Part shown: one piece after another, positions 33,158-45,100 of the stretch
How the letters are laid out: the number at the start of each line of letters is the position of its first letter
Numbering within the stretch: position 1 is the stretch's first letter
NCBI GenBank assembly: GCA_034359265.1
Contig: CP136891.1
Coordinates: 81,672,001 to 81,736,000 of the forward strand
Reading direction: 5' to 3'
DNA: 64,000 nucleotides
From: Canna indica
Lineage: Eukaryota; Streptophyta; Magnoliopsida; Zingiberales; Cannaceae
Notes under the pieces: model-generated
Told to the model about the DNA's origin: nothing
The model's input: only the letters and a program-made list of their open reading frames with translations
Databases searched by the model: none
Position numbers and translations under genes: made by a program

Positions 33158-34646
33158 AAGTAATAATTTTTAATTTTTGTATAATACTAAAAATCTATTA
33201 AAAAAATCTATCAAACAACATCAGATCTAAAATCTGACATTACCATCGCGTTCAGCATGTGAAAACCTACAACTTTGATATTTATCCCGTCTCCATTCGA
33301 CGATTCTAAGTCGTCAAAATTAATTATTTTTTAATACTTAAATTATTGCATTTGCAGTCCGCAATCTTGTATTGCAGGTTTTTTGGGCTGCAATTTAATA
33401 CAAGTTACAACTAATAAATACTGTAAAATACTTTTGTAGCCAACCAAATAAATTTATTATCTAAATGCTGTAATTAAAGTTATAGCATTTGCACTTACGG
33501 ACACTCAAACGTCCCCTTAATGCATGCCACCTACAATTCCTCCTCTTCCCCTTCTTCGTCGCTTGTTTATAGTAACTCTGTCGCTCTCCCTCTTTCGCTT
33601 TTACTTCCCCGCCTCAATGGCTTTAATGGTTTTACCCAAAACTTCAAACTAATATATATAATAAGTTCACGCGAATACAATAAGCATAGTTTTAAATCAA
33701 TTCAAATTAATCAGACTAGAATGCAAACAAAGATACATGAGTTGGACTATGATCAAATTCATATTTAATTGAAAGGGGGTTCATACTAGAATAATGCCCT
33801 AATTTATTACCATTCCAATATATTATGTCCTACTTGGCTATATAGTTGGTTACTTGCTTGTAATAATAAACTAAATCAGGACCCACTAGTAGCGAAAGGC
33901 TGCATGCATACATCTGAGCCAACATTATATTAATTGGCAATGCCCTAATAATTAAAGACTCCCACAAACCACCTATTTAATCAGAACCCTAATTTGGGAG
34001 GAGAACCCTTGGCAATTGGCAGTAGGAAGAGGATGAAGCCCTAAATATATATTTTAAGCTTCAACTTTTACATCAAATGAGGAACATCTTCCGAGAGTTG
34101 GAGTAGGACAAGAGAAAACCAGGTTGAATGACCAGGTGGATGTTGACTCCCCTGTGCTCAGGTTCATTGCATCCGCATCCGTATCCAACAACATATATCC
34201 GTTCCTCGGTCCAAATGCCACGTCACGGTTGTCCTGCTCCTGCATCTAGGAATCTATTGGAACTCTAATTGGATAACCAAATTCAAAGTCTAAAGATTAT
34301 ATTATTAGGGTATTATTTATTTTTTAGAAAAAATAGAAATAAGATAAAATGTGTGTTTCAATCTGAATTAGATAAAATATAATTTAAAAATATAAAATTA
34401 ATATTATATTCGATGTATATTAAATTAATCCATTATATACAATGGATTAAATTCTCATTTGTTATTCTATTATATCGATAAATTAGATGAATCATAGCAT
34501 TATAACTCACTTATTATTGTGATCAGTTAATGAAACCATAATGTGTGATATATATCCGAAAATGTAAGTATAGGAAAATAATTTGCTATATCGGATTTTG
34601 GGGGAATTGAGCTTGCTGAAGTTGTTTTGGATTCCATGGAAAAAAG
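33158..34646. other. Intergenic DNA; one small open frame of unknown meaning
   Basis: Mostly AT-rich with no defined element. A minus-strand frame of 63 codons at 34054-34245 (from MQEQDNRDVAFG to FDVKVEA) has a natural amino-acid mix but no domain I recognise and no visible promoter. It may be a gene fragment. Confidence 0.35.
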
Positions 34647-35105
34647 TAGGAGTGTCCATAGGTACCGAATAAATCCAAAATCGATTGGAATCGGTCCGAT
34701 TAGATAGGTTTCAGGTAGATCCGAATTAAATTCGGATGGATCTAAGACAAAAATTTAGGAATCAATTAAAATTGATTCTGATTCCGGGTCCAACACATCG
34801 TGTACCCGAAATCAAAACCGAAATCGCATCCGAAACTTGTACTCTAGAACATATTTATTTACAGATTTCAGGCTACATATTTCAACATGATACCCTGTTG
34901 GAATATGTACATTTATATGTTTCAGAATATGTTCTAACAGAGTACCCGAAATCGAAACTGGAATCGAAATATGTAGTTTCGGGTAGAGTCTGATTTCAGG
35001 TTCCAACAGAGTAGAGTCTGATTTCAAAACTCAGAAATCGATCCTATACAAAATAGGATCCGAATATCATAAAAAATACAAAATATTCGGATCCACTTAC
35101 TCCTA
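34647..35105. mobile_element. hAT-type MITE, same family as 55825-56241
   Basis: The ends TAGGAGTGTCCATAGGTACC and, in inverse, TAGGAGTAAGTGGATCCGA enclose words shared with the element at 55825: TAGATCCGAATTAAATTC, CAATTAAAATTGATTCTGAT, CGGGTCCAA. No clear 8-bp target duplication survives. Confidence 0.7.
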
Positions 35106-35107
35106 AA

Positions 35108-35138
35108 GGGAGGGGGGGGGGGGAGGGGGGGGGGGGAG
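35108..35138 (+). repeat. G-rich homopolymer tract
   Basis: About 28 of 31 bases are G, with two single A interruptions, directly beside the MITE end. It could form a G-quadruplex. Confidence 0.9.
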
Positions 35139-36715
35139 AGGGCAGTGCAAGCTGATGGTAGGAAAGCTAGCAACATGAAATTAATATTGGATTTGGAATA
35201 CATAAAAATAATGAGGGAGTGGTTTGGGTACATTGAACCTTTGGTTTGTCAGGTTGGCCACATGCATGCATTGGATCAATTGCTCATTACTAATATAAAT
35301 ATCTTTTCATTAATTACCAATTTGTTCATATAAATAAGGCCTACTATTGCATTGCATTAAAAGCATAATACATAGCATGATATGATCCAACTCCTCATTC
35401 ATAGTCTAAAGGATTTGTTTCTAATTAAAACCCCACATGATTCACATGTTTTGCATGGAAGGTTGAGCAAAACTTGCCTTATTCTCATACCTACTTTCAT
35501 TTGTTGTATTTTTTAAAAAAGTATAAATTGTTATATTTTTTTCTCAAAAAAATGCTTAAGATGATTTATTAGTTTAGGTTTAAAACTTTGATATGAGGGG
35601 GGTTAGGGACTGACCAAGGTAGAGTTGAGCCATGATGGACCTCATCTTATGTACTTTCTAAAAAGAGAAGTCACATGTCAAGCTTATGAGGCAGTGCATT
35701 TGGACACTTTCTTTTCTAAAAAAAAAAATACATTTTTTTTAAAAAAAAATATTTTATTGTTGCTCAATTTGTATTGGATGGAGATTGCAACTTGCTCTAT
35801 GTGACACCTTGCAATTTTTGGCCCATCTTGGGACTTGAGCTTAATTGCTAGCTAGATTGATAGAAGCATAAAAGAAATCAAGTAGGATTTGAATGATTAA
35901 TTTCATAGAATATCTAGGGTTTAGTGTGAGAGAGGGTATACATGGCATTTAAGTGAGGGTAGGCACTTTACACCTCAGCATTCCACATAGGCTAGTTGAT
36001 TTAAGAGTTAATAGAGATTTAATAACTTGTGGATTTATTTGTAGAAAAAATGCATTCTTTTAAAATATGAAACAATGAGATTTTTTGTGTGTGAAATTAT
36101 TTATTAAAAGTTTTTATATGTTATTAAATAATAAGATAAGGGTCAATATATGGTAATTTTGGAAAGGTAAATGGGATAGCAAAAGAGATATGGGTGTCAT
36201 CATTGTGCATCATATTCTTTCTATTATGTGATTATCAAATGTAATATGAATAACACAAGTACTCTTTTATTATTTTGTTGTCTTTTGTTTATAAATATGG
36301 AGGAAAAAATGGTCTGAATTCTAAAAGAACAAAAAATATGCCATTTTATTCAAAAAAACTAATCCAAATTGTTTATCAAGTTCCCAAACATTATCAAAAG
36401 TTCAAAACTCAATGAATTGGAGTATTTTTTTCTTGATTAAAAATAAATTAATATGAAGGTAGAACTAAATTAGAACCACACAAAAAAACTCATTTAAATC
36501 AATAACCAACCCAAATTGATCTAAAGTTTAATTACAAAAAAATATTTGATTTGAGTTTCAATTTTCTTAACTAAAATATTTGTGTTTAATGTCAAATTTT
36601 ATCTCTTTTTTTTCATAAAGTCTGCACTATTATGTACTGTGAAATCAACCTATTATATATCTATGCAATTAATTATATATCTAATCACCCACTATGATTT
36701 GGTCATATCTATGAC
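35139..36715. other. AT-rich intergenic DNA
   Basis: No gene or delimited element is recognised. Poly(A)/poly(T) runs lie near 35720-35750. Confidence 0.4.
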
Positions 36716-36950
36716 GTAACGGATTTGATCCTATAAATTTTATTTTGAAATTTTTAGTCATATACATTTGCTCCGTAACACAAATTTGATCATACCCACG
36801 ACGGTCTGTTAACTCTTTCGTCTATGAAAAAATAAACGATGTTATGTTCATATTGACAGAGTTAACGGACCATCATGGATAAGACCAAATACGAAGCAAA
36901 TATATAAAACTGAAAATATCGAAATGAAATTTATAGGATTGAAGTCCAAA
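36716..36950. mobile_element. Inverted-repeat MITE
   Basis: Left words GATCCTATAAATTTTATTTT, ATACATTTGCTCCGTA and GGTCTGTTAACTCTTTC reappear as reverse complements on the right (GAGTTAACGGACC, TACGAAGCAAATATAT, GAAATTTATAGGATTG). The centre is near 36825. The limits are approximate and no target duplication was found. Confidence 0.7.
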
Positions 36951-38332
<1,382 letters not shown>

Positions 38333-38588
38333 GATTGGTTTATAAGGGCAAATCCAGTGCATCTCTTTTTGATCAACTGGTCCATTTGGAATGCTTCCCC
38401 CTGACATGGTTGTAAAGTCCATCAATTCCAAGTTTCAGTCTTCCTTTTCCCCAAAAAGCAAGAGAGAGAGAGAGGGTCTGCTGTTGATTCCTACAATTTC
38501 CTATAAATTACTCCTCAAACCCGTGCGGAGCACGTGACCGACCTCCGGCCTTTCTGCATTAAATCCCTTTCTTCCTCACCCGACGTAG

Positions 38589-38596
38589 TATAAATA
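38589..38596 (+). promoter_or_regulatory. TATA box of the ARGOS-like gene
   Basis: TATAAATA lies 50 bases before the ATG at 38639, in a GC-richer proximal promoter with CACGTG (38531-38536) upstream. Confidence 0.75.
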
Positions 38597-38638
38597 CGGA
38601 GACGCGATCAGTGCAGACAAAGAAGAAGAAGGGGTTTC

Positions 38639-38842
38639 ATGGTCCAGCATTTCGGCGGGTTGCTGCTGCTGCTGGCCTTCATGGCGGTCCTCCTCCTGCT
38701 GCTGCCGCTGATGCTGCCGCCGCTGCCGCCGCCGCCGCTGTTCCTCCTCTTCGTCCCCGTCGCCATGATGCTCGTCCTCTGCTTCCTCGCCTTCCTGCCC
38801 TCCGCCGCCGTCTCCGCTCACCAATTCCCGCCGCCGGAGTGA
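38639..38842 (+). CDS. ARGOS/ORGAN SIZE RELATED-type small membrane protein (67 aa)
   Basis: The single-exon frame encodes two hydrophobic segments (residues about 8-26 and 34-52) joined by the proline-rich loop PPLPPPP (27-33), with PVAMMLVLCFLAFLPS after it. That is the OSR domain of ARGOS/ARL/OSR proteins: small ER-membrane proteins that promote organ growth and dampen ethylene signalling. ARGOS proteins are usually 80-140 residues. This one has almost no N-terminal extension and a short Pro-ending tail, so it is nearer to the OSR core alone. A TATA box at suitable distance and a GC-rich body support a real gene. Overlapping frames on both strands (38611-38994 plus, 38576-38992 minus) are CTG/CCG shadows. 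Confidence 0.8.
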   Translation: MVQHFGGLLLLLAFMAVLLLLLPLMLPPLPPPPLFLLFVPVAMMLVLCFLAFLPSAAVSAHQFPPPE

Positions 38843-39623
38843 TGGAGCGGCGAGGAAGCGTCGTCGTCTGGGCCCTGGAGCATTTAAGTCGGTGCCCTGC
38901 TTCTTCTTGTTCTTGTTCTTCTTCTTCTTCTTCTTCCGCCATTTTTGTTTCGCTTGCTTGCTTGCGCTGTTTCTCTGCTCGCTTATGTGCATAAATAAAG
39001 ATGGTGGTTTCTTTTGGGGAAGAGTAGTACGATGCTACGATGGATGTCGAAAAGCGTGTTGTTGTGGCCGCAGGAACTCCTGTCGAGGCCTCGAGGGTGC
39101 AGTGCAAGCCTGCAAGGAGACAGAGGCTGCAGGCGGCGACCTGCGATAGGCGGAGAAGGTGTACGAGGACCACGGCGAGATCGATGCACGAAAATAATCA
39201 AGCGCGCATTTTATGATTCCTTTTAAAACTCACAATGCACCTGATCCCGAGAGAGAGAGAGAAAAAAAAAAGAAGAAGAAGAAGAGAGGTTATCTTCCTG
39301 TTAATTATGTTTTGATTCATCAATTATGAACTAAATTTAATAAGTTATTGAATAATTCGTATTCGAAACAAATAAGTAAAATCAGCCAAAAAAAATAATT
39401 TAAAGTAAATTCAATATATATAATTCAATATTGAATTTGCTCTTGCTTTAATTGTAGTTACAACGATTTGGGAGGTCTAAAGAGGACAAACGTTAATTCC
39501 TTTACGTTATGATTCGGATATGAAAAGTTTGTCATGAGCGTAATCTTAAATGTTTCGATAATTGCGGCAGATCTCTTTGTTGTATTTGCTTGATCTTTAG
39601 ATTTGTTTCCTTTTTCTCTTCTT
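38843..39623. other. 3' flank of the ARGOS-like gene
   Basis: The first few hundred bases are likely 3' untranslated region with CTT/TTC-rich stretches. After about 39240 it is AT-rich and shows no gene. Confidence 0.4.
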
Positions 39624-40067
39624 TAGGGATGATAACAATTTGGTTAATCATATTTTTTTTGTGATTAATCGAAGTCGAAATCGATCAAAAACTCGTTAAT
39701 CGAAACTGAAATCAAAATCGAAATCGTTCGATTTCAAAAACTAATTTCTGAAACTAAAATTGGTTAGTTCAGTTCAAATAGAATAAATTACCCATTTACT
39801 AACCGGTTAGTAAACTAGATTGTGAAATATCTAAAAATTATCAAAATAATTAATTATAACTAATTGGGGTTCGATTATCCGCGAATAATCGGTAATCAAA
39901 ACCAAAATATATAATCGATTTCGATTACCGTTTTATCTGTGAACCAATAATCAAAATCGAATCGAATTTAATCGATTTTTTATATTATCTAACCGAAACC
40001 GAAGTGCATGTTCATTATCCGAAATCAAATTTTGCAATTCGATTAATCAGTTTCAATTGTCGCTGCT
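39624..40067. mobile_element. Probable hAT-type MITE
   Basis: It starts TAGGGATGATAACAATTTGG and is filled with AATCGATT/ACCGGTTAG words as in the hAT element at 31021. A weak inverse end (CAATTGTCGCTGCTA) lies near 40067. Flanking 8-mers match only partly, so the right edge is uncertain. Confidence 0.45.
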
Positions 40068-40439
40068 ACTCTCTCCCCCATCTTTACTTATCAAACAGGT
40101 CAACGGGGACTCTCTACAGTATATTCTATATTCCTCTTGACACTTATTTGAACATTAGTGAGAGAGTGAACGTGATAGCGACACAGTGAACATGAAAGTG
40201 AGCACGAAGCATGCGTTTAGTATGAGAACCCTACTTCATGAAGAGTTCCTGTGTAGTAATAATGTCCTTAATACAAGGGCATGATTTGTTAGTTGGCAAG
40301 AGAACTAAATGAGGCAAGTGGTGATTCCTACTCCACCATGCCACCATGCAAGTTGAAGCACGCAGGTTTTGAATACCGATGTACTTTTCTGCTGGAATTG
40401 ATCTTTGATTTTGATGATAGTGATGGTCATCCACCAACC

Positions 40440-40440
<1 letters not shown>

Positions 40441-40491
<51 letters not shown>
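40441..40491. repeat. (TA)n microsatellite
   Basis: About 24 TA units. Frames across it are trivial. Confidence 0.95.
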
Positions 40492-40493
<2 letters not shown>

Positions 40494-42130
40494 AAGTTCA
40501 AACAGTCTTTTTGGAAGAATTGAAAATGAAGGGGTGGAATATTATGATGCGTGCATGTTACCTTCTTCTTCTTCTTCTTTGAGTGAGTCGGCAATCCGAC
40601 AACAAGGTCGGAATTTTTCGATTCAACGAGGATCAATTTGCATTATTTAATAATCAAGATGTCTCACCTCTTTTATTTTATCCGAGGGCGAGCGGGTCAA
40701 ATACTTTATATTTTTTATGATATTCAAATTCTATCTTGTATAGGACGGGTTTCTAAATTATAAAATTAGACCTTATCATATTTGAATTTATAATCAAACC
40801 CTATCCGAAATCACATATTTCGATTTTGAATACCCTGTTAGAATCTATTCATTTACATATTTCAAAATAGATTCCAACATATTACAACAGATTCTAGTAC
40901 AAGTTCCAACTTCCAAAACAAGTTCCAACATGGGTACAATTCGACCAAATCCGACCATAATTAAGTCGGATCTCGGGTGTCAAAATTTGAAATTCGATGA
41001 TCAAGACCCGACCTGATCATCTGATTATTTATATTTTAAAATATTTTATTTTTATTTATTTTTTCAAAAAAATATTTTTAGAAACTTATTTTTGCCTAAA
41101 CGAGTAAAATTATAGGGTTTCTGACCGGTCGGATCGAGTCAGATTTGAGAGATGAAAATTTTTGAATCCGGCCCAATCCAATTACATTTGATCGAGCTTA
41201 GTCAGTTTTTCCCCTAAATTCGACCCATGACTTCGTGAGCAGCCCCATATGGCCATATGGGGTAACGTAGGTGAGGTGGAGAGGTGGGACTCATAACAAT
41301 ATCACATCCAATTTTCTCTCTCATTTCAAGATATATCGGGGAAAAAGATTGTTAAACCGGACATGTCAATTGTCAAACAAATACGTATTCGTCGAACAAA
41401 AAAAATCAAAATTAAAAATCCGAAAATCAAAATCGATTTTTGTGAAACGAAACTTCGAAAAAAAATTCCCAAACAAACGCGCCCTAAGAGTTTTTCTTAT
41501 TGTTTGAGAAGAAATACAGTGAGTGGGATAAAAAAAATTAATTAGAGATTTTACCATGATATTATTTATTAAAAAAAATCAAGATAATAATACTTGTTAG
41601 TATTCTGGCCCCTCATTGATTTTCAGTTTCAAATGGTACGAACAATCTAAATGAATAAAAGAAAATCTACCTGATTTTTACGCATAATTCGAGTTGAATC
41701 AATTGCATTGAATTAGGCAAGTGTAATTTTCACAACATTGCTGAATAGTGTTTTGAAAATAATTGAGATTGAATTGGGCAAGTGTAATTTTCGCAACATT
41801 GCTGAATAGTGTTTTGAAAGTGGCACCAAATGATGATCAATAATTGACCAGCTCAACATGAGCAATTGCTAACAAACCAGAAAAAAATAGCTAAACTAAT
41901 TGTTTAATTGTTTTAACAAATGGTATATTAGGGTTAAAATACAATAAATACAATATTAGGGCATGTAATTAACTCTTGAAGGAAATCACCTAGCTTGGGT
42001 GTACACATTCACTACATTTTAAGATTCTTGATCAGTAAATCCCCGATGATAATGAAGCCGAAACCCTAATTGTTAGAACAAGTGAAACAGTCTAATTTCC
42101 TGATCCTATATATATATCAAAAATTGTTAC
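40492..42130. other. Intergenic DNA 3' of NTAQ1
   Basis: No gene is seen. It holds a decayed AACCCGA/GGATTTGG-word element near 40680-41220 and a two-copy 61-bp tandem repeat at about 41708-41823 (TGAATT(A/G)GGCAAGTGTAAT). The last few hundred bases are probably the 3' untranslated region of NTAQ1. Confidence 0.45.
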
Positions 42131-45100
42131 TCACTGATGGATTTGAGAAAAGAACCATTCCAACATTGTTTCGGTGACCACCACGCCATATTCATTTGAG
42201 AACACACCATGAGTTAAGTCGTCTAAAATTGACAATGTATCTGCTTCCCTCATTTGGATGTACTTGTCAAGGTTATTTTTAGTTCCATCTGCATGAACAA
42301 GTTGATTTCGTGGAATAAGTGCCACGCTGATAAGGTAGAATCTCATAGCAATGGTACAAAAGATCATGTGCAGTAAACAAAAAGAAACAAACAACTAGAG
42401 GTGGCAATGGTGGGCCGGGCACAGTTCGCCTGTGCCCAAGGGACGGGCTGGTCTCACCCCTTGGGCACGTGCTCGCCATGGCCCGAAAGCGGGCCGTGCC
42501 GAGCCTGCCCCTGCACCCGCAGGCTAGGTCTGGCGCCACCCAGGCCTAGCCTGGTCTGCACCTAGGCTTAGCCTAGTATTCTGTGTCGGGCATGAGCAGT
42601 AGGTACTTTACTTAGTGATATTATATATATACATATAAATAGCCTTGGTGTGGTTGTTAGTTCACCACAAATGAAGCTAAAGGTCGACAGTTCGATTCTC
42701 ACGGCTCATTGCCACCTCTACAAACAACCATCATATCATTACATAAAATATCATCATTTGATAAATAAAAAGCTCACTTACTGAAATCCTAGTAAAATGG
42801 TGCATAAAAGAGGAACATATTGACTATAACCATAATGTATGTAGGCATGCATGAAGAAAGATGGAAGAAACAATTCTCTTGACCAGTAGAGAGATTTATA
42901 AATCAGCCAAACTTGGATACAATTCAAGATCCTTGGGTTCAAAAGGCTAATCGTGATCATGTTATTGTATGGCTCGATGATGTCTTTTTTTCCTTTCTAA
43001 TATTGTACATTCTCGATCGGTGAAGATCTAATCTGTATTCCTAACAGCAAAGAACTAGTCAAAGTAAATAAACAGCATGTCGATCTTAAAGAACTTTATG
43101 TCAAATATGCCAATCATGCTATCTCTCACACGGATAAATTGAAACCACCACATTACATATGGGGTGCACAAAGAGCTACGACTAAAGATCAAACCCCTGA
43201 CCGAAATAAACATGTTTATATGTTTCAATTGTTTAAGCTAGTTGAGGTGGACGCTCAAGATTCTACTGAGATAGGAGTTCCTACAAAACAGTCGCTTTTC
43301 CTCCATTTAAATGCATAGTTGGTTGATTGGTTCTAAGAGGGGATGACCACAAATAATTGTCATGTTATGACTTCTTGTCGTGTTATTTTGTTGATACTTG
43401 GAAAAGGGAACAAAATCAAGATAAATAATACTTTTTAACACGTGTTGGGGTTAAAAAGTGTCTCATCCACATATGGCAAACCTAATTATCACGTACATCT
43501 ATTTTTAGCCCATGATGGTCAAACTCCGCAGCCTCAAACCCAGTTCTAATTTGGTTATCCGTGATACAGGAACTATTTGATCATCAATGATCAATGGATG
43601 GAAAAATTAAGCAGAAGTTTGAAAAGTTTGCACATAGAGATATTACCTACAGCAGTAATAGGCTCATGGTCAGGAGGCAAAGCAAGCAAATTCCCAAGAG
43701 CATCCTTCATGTGACTTCTATCTGATGCAAAGCAACGAAGAAATATTGGAGCATGAACCACTCGGAAAAGCCTGCACAGCAGTGGCATTTACTTATTCCT
43801 TTGGGATGTGCTTGAAATTGGGATATACTGCTTAAGAAATGTTAAGCGAACACATTCATACATAGTCTGCTCGAATCTCAATTCCCAAATAAGATAAAAT
43901 AAAAAACACTTTTAGATAGGATAAGACAAGACAAATATTGATGTGAAAGGATACCGTCAAATTGTTTTATCTATCTTGGATACTATTTTAAACTTATAAT
44001 TACATCTGCATATGATTGTATTGTTTTCCTACACTCCTTAATCTAACATAACTTTCTTTCCTAGTTTTCAGATTTTGCTTATATTTTTATGGGGTTGAGG
44101 GTGATTTTTGCCCTCGAACTATTGAAAATGAGGTAAAAATATCCCAAAACTCTTCTTTGGTTGATTTTTACCCTTAAACAAATGAAAACAGTTGAAAAAT
44201 ACCCTCGAACTATTAGAAATGAATAAAAATACCCCTAAACTTGTTTTTTGATAGATTTTTTACCATTAGACAAACGAAAATAGTTGAAAAATACTAGTAT
44301 TTTTACTCAGTTCTAAAGAAAAAAACTATTTCTACCTTTAGACATGGGTAAAAATACTGGTATTTTTCAACTATTTTCGTTTGTCTAAGGGTAAAAATCT
44401 ATCAAAAAAAGTTTAAGAGTATTTTTACCCATTTTTAATAGTTCGAGGGCATTTTTCAATTGTTTTCATTTGTTTAAGGGTAAAAATAGGGTTAAGAGTG
44501 ATTTTTACCCTCGAACTATTGAAAATAGGATAAAAATACCTTTAAACTCTTTTTTGGTTGATTTTTACCCTTAAACAAACGAAAACAATTGAAAAATGCC
44601 CTCGAACTATTAGAAATGAGTAAAAATACCCCTAAACTTAATTTTTGATAGATTTTTTACCCTTAGACAAACGAAAATAGTTGAAAAATACTACCCATTT
44701 CTAAGGAAAAAAAAACTTTTCTACCTTTAGACATGGGTAAAAATACTAGTAATTTTCAACTATTTTCGTTTGTCTAAGGGTAAAAAACCTATTAAAAAAA
44801 GTTTAAGAGTAATTTTACCCATTTCTAATGGTTCGAATAGGGTTGAGCAAAACCCGATCCGACCCGAAAAATCCGAAAAAACCGACCCAAAAATTCATTT
44901 CGGGTCGGGTTATTCGGGTATATCAGGTCGGGTTCGGGTGAAAACCCTGCTTAACCCGACCAACCCGATTTTAAGTTATATATATATATGTTGTATATAT
45001 TGATAAAAAATGGTGTTGGCTTTGTGGTTAAAAGGGTGGAGATAAGGTTTAGGAGGTCTTGAGTTCAAGTCCTACTTGAGTTATAATTTTAATACAATTG

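Noticed and set aside
34054..34245. 63-codon minus-strand frame as a gene
   Set aside because: No family features, promoter or partner exon could be identified. Mentioned only as a possible fragment.
42644..42720. tRNA gene in the MITE
   Set aside because: A and B box-like motifs exist, but no complete cloverleaf stems and the box spacing is too short.
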